A DNA stretch of 14,852 nucleotides from JTS-RE94 sp041750795. GTDB lineage: Bacteria > Planctomycetota > Planctomycetia > Pirellulales > PALSA-1355. This document shows, one piece after another, positions 1 through 6,422 of the stretch; the first letter of the stretch is position 1, and every line of letters begins with the position of its first letter. The translations under genes and the position numbers were made by a program. The notes under the pieces were generated by a model. The model saw only the letters and a program-made list of their open reading frames with translations. It did no database searches and had not been told where the DNA came from. The stretch spans positions 1-14,852 of the forward strand of contig JBGSYQ010000036.1 in assembly GCA_041750795.1 (NCBI GenBank). Direction: 5' to 3'.

Positions 1-188
1 GTCAGCATCTGCTCTGCAAGGCAGGCACACGCAATGAGCAAACACTCCCAACGTTACATAGATTGAGCAATGCCCTGGCACTCCACATCAGTACCACATA
101 CGCATGACCTCAACACTCCAAGCCCAGGGCATGGCCTGGCAGTTTGCATTGCAAGAAGGCAAAGCATTGCAAGCAATCAAAACTGCAC
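1..188. other. Non-coding-looking left edge with foreign composition
   Basis: No reading frame here looks like a gene: all three forward frames are interrupted or carry no recognisable domain. The stretch is rich in GCA/CAC words and has only three CG dinucleotides before about position 216, whereas positions 241-300 alone hold more than ten. It contains a 10-base direct repeat GCATTGCAAG at 146-155 and 164-173, and an inverted pair TGCCCTGG (70-77) / CCAGGGCA (124-131). The expected first part of the downstream CNNM-type gene should lie here but does not. Confidence 0.5.
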
Positions 189-1409
189 ATGAAGCAGGAC
201 ATGGAGGGCAGCCTGGCCGCGGTGCAGTTGGGCATCACGCTGGTCGGCGCGATTGCCGCCGCGACCGGCGGCGCCGGCGCCGAACAGGCGCTGTCCCCTG
301 CTTTGCAGGAAATGGGTCTCGGCCACAACCTGGCGCGCGTGCTGGCCGTCGCCGTGGTCGTGGTCCCGTTGACCGGCGTGACGATCGTGCTGGGCGAGTT
401 GGTGCCCAAATTGTTCGGCTTGCGCCACAAGGAATGGGTTTGCCTGACGCTTTCGCCCGGCGTGCAGTTGTTGTCGTTCAGCGTGTGGCCGGTCGTGTGG
501 ACGCTGGAGACTTCGGCCACGGCCTTGACGAACCTGAGCGAACGTTTCTGGAAGCCACGGTTACACGCCGACACGGCCAGCGAAGCCATGGAGCTGCAAG
601 ACTTGCGCGCGATGGCCAGCGTGGCTCGCGCCGCGCGGCTGATCGGCGCCAAGGAGGAAACCATTATCCTGGGCGCGGCCAAGCTCTCCAGCCGGCCCGT
701 GCGCGAGATCATGCTGCCGGCAGAAGACATCAGCATGCTCAACGCCAATGATTCGATCTCGCAATGCCTGATTGCCGCGCATCTCGACATGCACACGCGC
801 TTTCCGGTCACCACCGACCCGGGCAACCCGCAGGCCATCACCGGCTACGTCAATTTCAAGGACATCATCGTGCAAATGCGGCTCAGTCCGCACGATACGT
901 CGCTGGAGGGCATCATCCGCGTGCTGCCGAGCCTGCCGGCCGACCTGGCCATCTCGTCGGCGCTGGAAAGCCTGATGCGCTATCGCACGCACATCGCGCT
1001 GGTGCGCGAATCCGATGGAACCGTGGCGGGCATGATCACGCTGGAGGACATCATCGAGGAGCTGGTCGGCGACATTCAGGACGAGTACGACCTGCTGCCC
1101 GTGCATGCCGTGCGCAGTGGATCCGGCTGGGTGGTGGGCGGCGGCATCGGCTTGGCGCGGCTGGCCGAGTTGACCGGCATCGACCTGACGCACGACATGC
1201 CGGCCGAGGGCGCGCGGAACCTGAGCACCTGGGTGGCGGGTCACTTGGGCGGTCCGATTGAAGGCGGCGAAGCGCTGGAGCGCGGCGGCGTACACGTGGT
1301 GGTGCGAAAAGTGCGCCGCCAGCAGGTGCTCGAAGCGCAAGTCCGCTATCACAGCGACGCGGCGACGGCCGAATGGCCCGTGGCCCCCGCGCCAAAGAAG
1401 CCGGCGTGA
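189..1409 (+). CDS. CNNM/CorC-family (hemolysin-like) membrane protein, N-terminally truncated
   Basis: This belongs to the DUF21-CBS-CorC_HlyC family, whose members are membrane proteins linked to Mg2+/Co2+ transport or efflux. The visible order is the second half of DUF21 (VQLGITLVG, then GELVPKLFGLR), a CBS pair from about residue 145 to 290 including GMITLEDIIEELVGDIQDE, and a C-terminal CorC_HlyC domain ending in VVVRKVRRQQ. Family members normally begin with an extra transmembrane helix and about 70 residues ahead of VQLGITLVG; these are absent. The frame is open from 108, so TTG 144, ATG 189 and ATG 201 are all possible starts and none has a convincing ribosome site. I chose 189. The phrase AIKTAHE in the neighbouring frame just upstream hints at a frameshift near 190, but no first helix is encoded there either. 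The gene is probably inactive, or joined here to unrelated sequence. It converges on the anti-sigma gene with a 9-base gap. Confidence 0.75.
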   Translation: MKQDMEGSLAAVQLGITLVGAIAAATGGAGAEQALSPALQEMGLGHNLARVLAVAVVVVPLTGVTIVLGELVPKLFGLRHKEWVCLTLSPGVQLLSFSVWPVVWTLETSATALTNLSERFWKPRLHADTASEAMELQDLRAMASVARAARLIGAKEETIILGAAKLSSRPVREIMLPAEDISMLNANDSISQCLIAAHLDMHTRFPVTTDPGNPQAITGYVNFKDIIVQMRLSPHDTSLEGIIRVLPSLPADLAISSALESLMRYRTHIALVRESDGTVAGMITLEDIIEELVGDIQDEYDLLPVHAVRSGSGWVVGGGIGLARLAELTGIDLTHDMPAEGARNLSTWVAGHLGGPIEGGEALERGGVHVVVRKVRRQQVLEAQVRYHSDAATAEWPVAPAPKKPA

Positions 1410-1418
1410 AGCGCTGCA

Positions 1419-1706
1419 TCATTCGGAAGCTTCATTGCGCAAGGCGGCTTCGATCCGCAGGCGGGCATCTGCAGAGAGCGCCTCGGCGGAGTCTTCGGCG
1501 CGCGCCGCCAGCGAATGCATTGCCGCGCGCAGAAATTGAAACTGTCGACGCAGCCGACGGCAGGGTCGACACAGCAACAGGTGGCTGGCGAGTGCCAGCC
1601 GCTCGATGATCGGCAGCGGATCGTCGCACTGCTGCGACGTCATCATCGCCGCCTCATCGCAGCGCATCTCGAGAATGCGCTTCAGCCGGGCCGCGAGACT
1701 CATCAT
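1419..1706 (-). CDS. Soluble zinc-finger anti-sigma factor (zf-HC2/ZAS-like)
   Basis: This 95-residue protein carries the anti-sigma zinc pattern C16 ... H42-x3-C46-x2-C49 (HLLLCRPC), followed by a basic and amphipathic C-terminal helix region. There is no transmembrane segment, so it should act in the cytoplasm, binding and silencing the sigma factor encoded just upstream. The start is fixed by the overlap: ATG at 1706 shares bases with the sigma TGA stop (ATGA), with a GAGG ribosome site a few bases ahead, which implies translational coupling. ZAS proteins with intact Cys/His ligands often respond to redox or metal stress; that role is inferred here. A further cysteine, C27, lies between the ligands. 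The partner pairing is well supported by context, the signal it senses is unknown. Confidence 0.85.
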   Translation of the reverse strand: MMSLAARLKRILEMRCDEAAMMTSQQCDDPLPIIERLALASHLLLCRPCRRLRRQFQFLRAAMHSLAARAEDSAEALSADARLRIEAALRNEASE

Positions 1707-2329
1707 GACGACCTCGTGGGCTGATAGAAATCCTTGCCGAACCAGTTGCGTTGCAAACACTCACGCAAGTACAGCCGCGCGCGATAGAGCCGTACGCGAA
1801 CGTTGCCCGCGCTCACCTCCAGGGTTTCGCTCAACTCGTCCACTGGCAGATCCTCCAACTCGCGGAGGACGAACGCGCTGCCCAGCGTTGCAGGCAGCTT
1901 GGACAAACACGCGTTGAGCACGGCCCAAAGCTCACGGTCCTCCAAGGCCTCGGCGGGGGACTTCCACTTCGCTGGCATCGCCTGCCAGCGGCCGTTGGCG
2001 GCAAACATCCGCGCCGCGTCGCCCCCTGAGCTGCCCGCTGCGCAATCGCCGTCGAGCGCCATGGCTTGCCGGCGATAGTGGTCGACGATCTTTCGACGCA
2101 GGATCGCGATCAGCCAGGTGCGCACGGTCGATTCGCTGCGGAACGGCCGGCTTGCTTTGACCGCTGCCAGAAACGTGTCTTGCACGAGATCCTCGGCCAG
2201 CTCGCGGCGCCCCACGTGCGACCGCGCGTATCGGTACAACGCGTCGCCGTGATCATCGAGCCAGCGGCTCGCGTCCAGCGCGTCGGCCGCAACTTGCTCG
2301 CCTCGGACGGGAAATTCGCCAGCGGTCAT
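1703..2329 (-). CDS. ECF-type RNA polymerase sigma factor, TIGR02943-like
   Basis: This 208-residue sigma-70 family protein has region 2 at about residues 25-90 (RELAEDLVQDTFLAA, then TWLIAILRRKIVDHYRR) and region 4 at about 135-192 (LSKLPATLGSAFVLRELEDL, then the helix-turn-helix SAGNVRVRLYRARLYLRECL). The linker with W115, W122 and the SPAEALEDRELW block, plus the CLQRNWF ending, fit my memory of the TIGR02943 subgroup, which is typically paired with a small zf-HC2 anti-sigma. The start is ATG 2329, preceded by GGGAG at 2335-2339. A longer frame to 2407 would add 26 Asp-rich residues from a 21-base-period direct repeat and is less likely. It overlaps the anti-sigma start by 4 bases. It directs RNA polymerase to a stress regulon not identifiable here. 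Confidence 0.93.
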   Translation of the reverse strand: MTAGEFPVRGEQVAADALDASRWLDDHGDALYRYARSHVGRRELAEDLVQDTFLAAVKASRPFRSESTVRTWLIAILRRKIVDHYRRQAMALDGDCAAGSSGGDAARMFAANGRWQAMPAKWKSPAEALEDRELWAVLNACLSKLPATLGSAFVLRELEDLPVDELSETLEVSAGNVRVRLYRARLYLRECLQRNWFGKDFYQPTRSS

Positions 2330-2879
2330 CGTCGCTCCCAGTGAAGCATCGTCGTCACCCCGGTTTGCATCGTCGTCGCGTCGGCCGCAGAGGTCAAGAC
2401 GCAGCAAGTTTTTAGATTTTGGCTTGTAACACTTCGGCGCCCGAAGCGACTAATGCGACAAAGAGGATGGCAATCCAGCGACGTCGTGAGTCTCGTTCGC
2501 ACGTCAGCGGCCCTGGCGCACCTGGAGCGCGCTGCGGTTTCGGCTCATGAAGTTGGACGCCCTCGAAGTGCGCTCATATTGCGCGCCACCGCAGCGGCAG
2601 AATCTCGAGCGAGTCGCTAATGACATTGGACACCGACAGCGAGCTTGACGGCGGCCGCGTGCCGTCGTGCGGAGTCCGTTCGTCGGTCACCGATTCAGCG
2701 ACCTGTCGCGGCAAAGCTTGACCGCGGCAATTCCATCGGTATCGCGCTGCGGGCAGCCGATCGCCACAAACGTGTCGCGATCGCACTGCGCCGTGATGCG
2801 CGACCGTCCTGTTTCAAGCATCCAAAATGCGATGCCGAGTTTTTGCAGCACTGACTATTTCCAACACGAGGAGTGGCGC
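2330..2879. other. 550-base divergent intergenic region
   Basis: This lies between the sigma gene (-) and the PEP-CTERM gene (+), so promoters for both should be here. I see no gene. Visible items are an 11-base direct repeat GCATCGTCGTC spaced 21 bases apart near 2346-2377, a small perfect hairpin CTTCGG-CGC-CCGAAG at 2432-2446, and an AT-rich patch at 2407-2422. A weak sigma-70-like pair on the plus strand (TTGACC, 16 bases, TATCGC) around 2720-2745 is possible but not convincing. I could not identify an autoregulatory ECF promoter with confidence. Confidence 0.5.
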
Positions 2880-3677
2880 ATGCGATCGATCAAGTGTTTT
2901 TCCGGATTGGCTGTTGCGGCGGGTATTGCCGGACTATGGCCGGCGTTGGCTCGGGCCCAGACCGTGCAATTGCGCGTGACGGTGGAGAATCTGGCTGCGG
3001 ACAACAGCATCGCCTTTGCGCCGCTGCGCGTGGGCTTTGGCAACGGCACCTACGATGCATTCAACGTCGGTGAAGCCGCAGGCGCCGCGATCATCTCGAT
3101 TGCCGAGGGGGGCAGCGGCGCCGATTGGTTCCCCGCGTTTCAGGCGGCCGAACCGCTGGCCACGCTCGGCACCGTGGTTCCCGATCCGCCGGGACCGCTC
3201 CTGCCGGGGGCCTCGGGAACCGAGGTGTTCACGATCGACACGTCGGTCAATCCGTTCTTCACCTTCGCCGCCATGGTCGTTCCCAGCAACGACCACTTCA
3301 TCGGCAACGACTCGCCGTCGCAGTACCTGCTGTTCGACGGGCTGGGCCAGTTGAACCTCACGAGCATCACGCTGAACGCCAGCGACATCTGGGACGCCGG
3401 ATCCGAAGCAACCGATCCATTGCACGCCGCGTTCCTGGTGGGTGGGAACAACGATCTCCGCACGCCGCAAAACGGCGTCGTGAGTTTTGACTTCGCGGGA
3501 CTCTCCGCATTCGACGGCCTCGCGACCGCGGCGGGCTACACCTTCGACAGCCAGTTGAACGCCGAGACCGAAATTTACCGCATCTCCTTTGCAGTCGTTC
3601 CGGAGCCCAGTTCCTTGGCGCTGGTCATCCTCGGGGGACTGGGATTCCTGGTCCTGCGACTCCGTCGCCGGATCTGA
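2880..3677 (+). CDS. Exported Spondin_N-domain protein with PEP-CTERM anchor
   Basis: This 265-residue protein begins with a signal peptide (MRSIKC, hydrophobic core, cleavage likely after ALARA at about residue 26). The body resembles the Spondin_N (reelin-like) fold: VTVENLAADNSIAF, VGFGNGTYDAF, a GSGADWF block, PSNDHFIGN, SDIWDAGSEATD and a TPQNGVVSFD block. The C-terminus is a PEP-CTERM sorting signal: VPEP at 240-243, a hydrophobic helix, and the basic tail RLRRRI. PEP-CTERM proteins are processed by an exosortase and are linked to exopolysaccharide or envelope matrix. No exosortase gene is in this window. The start is ATG 2880, with GAGGAG at 2868-2873. The frame is open further upstream to 2667, but that stretch has no signal peptide and belongs to the gap. 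Its ligand is unknown. Confidence 0.9.
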   Translation: MRSIKCFSGLAVAAGIAGLWPALARAQTVQLRVTVENLAADNSIAFAPLRVGFGNGTYDAFNVGEAAGAAIISIAEGGSGADWFPAFQAAEPLATLGTVVPDPPGPLLPGASGTEVFTIDTSVNPFFTFAAMVVPSNDHFIGNDSPSQYLLFDGLGQLNLTSITLNASDIWDAGSEATDPLHAAFLVGGNNDLRTPQNGVVSFDFAGLSAFDGLATAAGYTFDSQLNAETEIYRISFAVVPEPSSLALVILGGLGFLVLRLRRRI

Positions 3678-3702
3678 CGTTCGTGTGACGAGGGGCGAAG
3701 CG

Positions 3703-3879
3703 ATGCCGGCGTGCGGGGTGAGTCTCCGCGCGCCGGTTTCGTCTTTCCTGCGCCGGGCATCGGAGTTGGTGCGCACGGCAACCGCCGAACGTGCGGCCAC
3801 CTCGCTGGCCCCGCAAAACGACGACGGCGAGACGTACACCCAGCGGTTGCTCAAGGCGAAACGCAACGTGCGGAAATAG
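3703..3879 (+). CDS. Small hypothetical protein, possibly a C-terminal remnant
   Basis: This 58-residue reading frame lies 25 bases after the PEP-CTERM gene. It has a good ribosome site (GAGGGG about 7 bases before ATG 3703) and a third-position base bias like the neighbouring genes. It contains no domain I can name. The ending ETYTQRLLKAKRNVRK resembles the basic tails seen at the C-terminus of some much larger planctomycete von Willebrand A-type proteins, so it may be either a real small gene or a leftover fragment; that resemblance is from memory and tentative. It converges on the acetyltransferase gene with an 18-base gap. Confidence 0.4.
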   Translation: MPACGVSLRAPVSSFLRRASELVRTATAERAATSLAPQNDDGETYTQRLLKAKRNVRK

Positions 3880-3897
3880 CCGGCCGCTCGCCGCCGA

Positions 3898-4479
3898 TCA
3901 CGGCACGTATCCCAACCGGGCTTCCAGCCGCTTTTTGACGGCGGGCCACTCGTCGCTGGTGACGCTGTACATGACGGTGTCGCGCTGGTAGCCGTCGGGG
4001 CGGATCATGTGCTTGCGCAGCACGCCCTCGCGCACGGCGCCCAGCCTGGCGATGGCTGCCTGGCTTTGCAGGTTGCGCAGATCGGTCTTGAGTTGCACGC
4101 GGATGGCCCCCTGCTGGTCGAACGCGTGGCGAAACAACAGGTACTTGCACTCGGGATTGATGGCCGTGCCTTGGAACGCTTTGGCGATCCAGGTGAAACC
4201 GATCTCCAGCCCGCGGTCGTTGCGACGGATGTCGAGATAGGAGGTCATGCCGATGGCGCGGCCGAGTTCGGTGGCCACGATGGCGAACGGGCAGACCGCC
4301 GGCAGCGCATTGAAGTGGGCAATCGCTTCGCGAAAGCCGTCCGGCGTCAGCTCGCGCGGCGGGTAGTGGTAAGTAAACAGCTCGGGCGTGGCGGCCGCGG
4401 CCAGCGCGTCGGCGTGCCCGATCGACAGTGGTTCCAAACGCGCCGCGCGGCCGGTAAGCGTGATGGGCTGGATGTTCAT
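3898..4479 (-). CDS. GNAT-family N-acetyltransferase, RimJ/RimL-like
   Basis: This 193-residue enzyme should transfer an acetyl group from acetyl-CoA to an amine; the substrate could be a protein N-terminus or a small molecule. It covers the whole family length. Visible landmarks are RLEPL near the start, the beta-strand pair with GMTSYLDI at 77-84, EIGFTWIAKAFQGTAIN (92-108) that forms the acetyl-CoA pocket region, the RVQLKTDLRNLQSQAAIARLG stretch at about 127-147, and GVLRKHMIRPDGYQRDTVMYSV near the end. The arrangement is the usual one for RimJ/RimL-type GNAT proteins. Upstream on the same strand, after a 167-base palindrome-bearing gap, lies the GYD-domain gene; co-transcription is possible but unproven. 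No strong ribosome site is seen before ATG 4479. Confidence 0.92.
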   Translation of the reverse strand: MNIQPITLTGRAARLEPLSIGHADALAAAATPELFTYHYPPRELTPDGFREAIAHFNALPAVCPFAIVATELGRAIGMTSYLDIRRNDRGLEIGFTWIAKAFQGTAINPECKYLLFRHAFDQQGAIRVQLKTDLRNLQSQAAIARLGAVREGVLRKHMIRPDGYQRDTVMYSVTSDEWPAVKKRLEARLGYVP

Positions 4480-4510
4480 GAGGATCTGAGGGCATTCGCA
4501 AATTGGACGT

Positions 4511-4586
4511 GCTACTGGTGGCTGCGCTAGCGGCCACCCGTGCTCAAGCGTGACCAGCGTTCACTGGTGGCTGGGCGCCACCAGTG
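4511..4586. repeat. Pair of related palindromes (REP-like)
   Basis: Two hairpins lie in the gap between the GYD and GNAT genes. The first pairs GGTGGC (4517-4522) with GCCACC (4533-4538) around a loop that is itself palindromic (CGCTAGCG). The second is a perfect 10-base stem, CACTGGTGGC (4562-4571) and GCCACCAGTG (4577-4586), with a 5-base loop. Both share the core ACTGGTGGCTG, so they look like two copies of one element. Neither has a T-run, which argues against a simple Rho-independent terminator. Confidence 0.7.
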
Positions 4587-4646
4587 GCACAATGCCGCCT
4601 GGCGATGCGAGCTGTACGGACATGGCGAAGGCCCTGCTGGTTCGGG

Positions 4647-4949
4647 TCATTTCCTCTTTCCAATGCGGCCCACGACTTTCTCCATTTCGCGCGCGTCGAA
4701 CGCGCGGCTGGTCGAGGTGTGGACGTTACCCTGCGCGGCTAGTTGCAGCATGGCGGCGGTCACCGAGGCATCGTCTGGAGCCTCGCAGAGGATGACGCCG
4801 TCGAATGGTCCGAGCGTCCAATAGACGTCCTTGACCTTGACGCCCATTTTCTTGGCGGCGGACTTGAAGGCCGCGGCGCGCTTGGGCGAGTCTTGGATCG
4901 CCTGCGCACCCTTTTCGGTGAAGCGGATCGTGGTGATGAAAGTTGCCAT
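4647..4949 (-). CDS. GYD-domain protein
   Basis: This 100-residue protein is full length for the GYD family (small ferredoxin-like alpha/beta proteins of unknown biochemical role). It shows the usual layout: TFITTIRFTEKG at the start, an Ala/Lys-rich helix (SPKRAAAFKSAAKKMG), VKDVYWTLGPFDGVIL with the glycine-rich strand, then EAPDDASVTAAMLQLAAQGNV and the TSTSRAFDAREMEKVV ending. The start is ATG 4949, preceded by AAGGAG at 4956-4961 on the coding strand; an upstream in-frame extension to 5045 is less likely. It is transcribed divergently from the AhpD-like gene with a gap of about 100 bases. No enzymatic role should be assumed. Confidence 0.92.
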   Translation of the reverse strand: MATFITTIRFTEKGAQAIQDSPKRAAAFKSAAKKMGVKVKDVYWTLGPFDGVILCEAPDDASVTAAMLQLAAQGNVHTSTSRAFDAREMEKVVGRIGKRK

Positions 4950-5051
4950 GGCTTGCTCCTTGTGCGATATCGAGTTGACAGCGGATAATGGTGACGCACG
5001 GATTCCGACGCAAAGCTTACGGGTCATTCTACCATTGGTTGACACGCATCC

Positions 5052-5597
5052 ATGGCACGCATTTCACCCATATCGATCGACGAGGCCCCGCCGCAAGCTC
5101 GGGCCGAGTTGGAGCACCAGGTCGCGGCGCACGGCCGCACCACCAACATGAAGTGTACGCTGGCGCGTTCGCCGGCGGCCCTGGCGGCACTGATGCAGTG
5201 GTACACGCTGTACGACGCGGTGCTGCCGGTGCTGGGGCAGCGGATGACGACGCTGTTCTCGCACGCCATCTCCAGCGAGACCGATTGCCTGATCTGCTCG
5301 ACGTTCTTTCGCCGCTGGTTGAGCGACCAGGGCGAAGACCCCGACGCGCTGGTGCTCAACCAGCGCGAACAAGACGTGGTGGCCTACGGTCGGCAACTGG
5401 CGGTCGACGCGCACGGCGTGTCGGACGAGTTGTTCGCGCGGCTGCGCTTGTGGCTCTCGGAAGAACAGCTCGTGGCGCTGACGGCGTTCGGCGGCATGAT
5501 GATCGCCACCAACGTGTTCAACAACGCACTGCAGGTGGATCTGGACGAGTATCTCGAGCCGTTTCGCAAGACGGGCGCGCGGAGGGCCGGCACATGA
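5052..5597 (+). CDS. Carboxymuconolactone decarboxylase (CMD)/AhpD-like protein
   Basis: This 181-residue, mostly helical protein belongs to the CMD/AhpD-like superfamily. The diagnostic segment is ISSETDCLICSTFF, with a CxxC pair at C79 and C82, preceded by a LFSHAIS helix and followed later by the GGMMIATNVFNNAL helix. In peroxidase-type AhpD the second cysteine is followed four residues later by histidine; here that position is F86, so the classical proton relay is missing and alkylhydroperoxidase activity is doubtful. The start at ATG 5052 lacks a visible ribosome site. The stop overlaps the SDR start by ATGA, so the two proteins are likely made together. A role in oxidative catabolism alongside the SDR is plausible but inferred. 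Confidence 0.85.
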   Translation: MARISPISIDEAPPQARAELEHQVAAHGRTTNMKCTLARSPAALAALMQWYTLYDAVLPVLGQRMTTLFSHAISSETDCLICSTFFRRWLSDQGEDPDALVLNQREQDVVAYGRQLAVDAHGVSDELFARLRLWLSEEQLVALTAFGGMMIATNVFNNALQVDLDEYLEPFRKTGARRAGT

Positions 5598-6400
5598 GCG
5601 ATGAACTGCGCGGACGCGTGGCATTGATTACCGGCGCGGCCCACGGCCAGGGACGAGCCACAGCCCTGGCACTGGCGCGCGAGGGCGTACACGTCGCCGC
5701 GCTCGACGTGGCCAAAACGCTCGGCTACCCCGGCTATCGCATGGGCTCGTCGGAAGCGCTCGACGCATTGGCCGAAGAATGCCGCGCGCTGGGAGTCGAA
5801 GCGCAAACCTTTGCCGTCGACGTGCGCGACAATGAGGCCGTGGCCGCCGCCGTGACGGCGACCTTCGAGCGCTGGCGGCGCATCGACCTGTTGTTCAACA
5901 ACGCGGGCATCTGCGCCTATGGCTTGGCGCACGAGTTGAGTGAGGAAGCCTGGGACGCGATGCTCGACATCAATCTCAAGGGGGCTTGGATCGTCGCCCG
6001 GCACGTGATTCCGCGAATGATCGAGCGCAAGAGCGGCGTGATCATCAACAACTCGTCGATCGCCGGCTTGCGCGGCATGGCGCGGCTGAGCCATTATGCG
6101 GCGTCGAAGTGGGGGCTGGTGGGACTGACCAAGTCGTGGGCCATCGAGTTGGCGCCGTTCAACGTGCGCGTGATCTCGCTGCACCCCACGGGCGTGAACA
6201 CGCCGATGAACGACGGGCTGGCGGCGATGGAAGGCGCCACGCCGCGGGAAATCGCCGAGCGCTCGGCCGGCAACCTGCTGGACGTGCCGTGGATCGAGCC
6301 GGAAGACGTAGCGGCCGCCGTGGTGTTTCTGGCGTCGGACAAAGCCCGGTTCATCACCGGCTCGCAATTCGTCATCGACGCGGGACTATTAACTCGATAG
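5594..6400 (+). CDS. SDR-family NAD-dependent oxidoreductase, mycofactocin-coupled-like
   Basis: This 268-residue short-chain dehydrogenase/reductase should oxidise an alcohol or reduce a carbonyl using a nicotinamide cofactor. The Rossmann motif is TGAAHGQG (13-20), with D38 ending strand 2, which favours NAD over NADP. NNAG is at 102-105, and the catalytic tetrad is N127, S155, Y168 and K172 (HYAASK). The insertion after D38 (AKTLGYPGYRMGSSEALDAL) and the GQGR start, together with HPTGVNTPM, resemble the mycofactocin-coupled SDR subgroup (TIGR03971), whose members hold NAD tightly; this subgroup call is tentative because no mycofactocin genes are visible. The start ATG 5594 overlaps the CMD stop by 4 bases, marking a two-gene operon. 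It converges on the MOSC gene. Confidence 0.92.
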   Translation: MSDELRGRVALITGAAHGQGRATALALAREGVHVAALDVAKTLGYPGYRMGSSEALDALAEECRALGVEAQTFAVDVRDNEAVAAAVTATFERWRRIDLLFNNAGICAYGLAHELSEEAWDAMLDINLKGAWIVARHVIPRMIERKSGVIINNSSIAGLRGMARLSHYAASKWGLVGLTKSWAIELAPFNVRVISLHPTGVNTPMNDGLAAMEGATPREIAERSAGNLLDVPWIEPEDVAAAVVFLASDKARFITGSQFVIDAGLLTR

Positions 6401-6406
6401 CCAGCG

Positions 6407-6418
6407 GCGCGGCCGCGC
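6407..6418. other. 12-base perfect palindrome between convergent genes
   Basis: GCGCGGCCGCGC sits between the SDR stop (6400) and the MOSC stop (6423). It could help end transcription from both sides, but it has no T-run or loop, and chance occurrence in GC-rich DNA is possible. Confidence 0.3.
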
Positions 6419-6422
6419 AAGC

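Noticed and set aside
561..1352. Minus-strand open frame opposite the CNNM/CorC-type gene
   Set aside because: His/Arg/Gln-rich shadow; the plus strand encodes CBS and CorC_HlyC domains.
2574..2786. 70-residue minus-strand frame in the gap between the sigma and PEP-CTERM genes
   Set aside because: The ending SDSLEILPLRWRAI looked protein-like, but there is no ribosome site and I could not tie it to any family.
2934..3866. Long minus-strand open frame (310 codons) opposite the PEP-CTERM gene
   Set aside because: Low-complexity Arg/Gly/Val-rich translation with no domain; it is the antisense shadow of a clearly real gene in GC-rich DNA.
4975..4992. TTGACA followed by TAATGG as a plus-strand promoter for the CMD gene
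   Set aside because: The two boxes are only about 5 bases apart, far too close for sigma-70.
5384..6367. Long minus-strand open frame (327 codons) opposite the SDR gene
   Set aside because: His/Arg-rich shadow of the SDR frame, with no recognisable motif.
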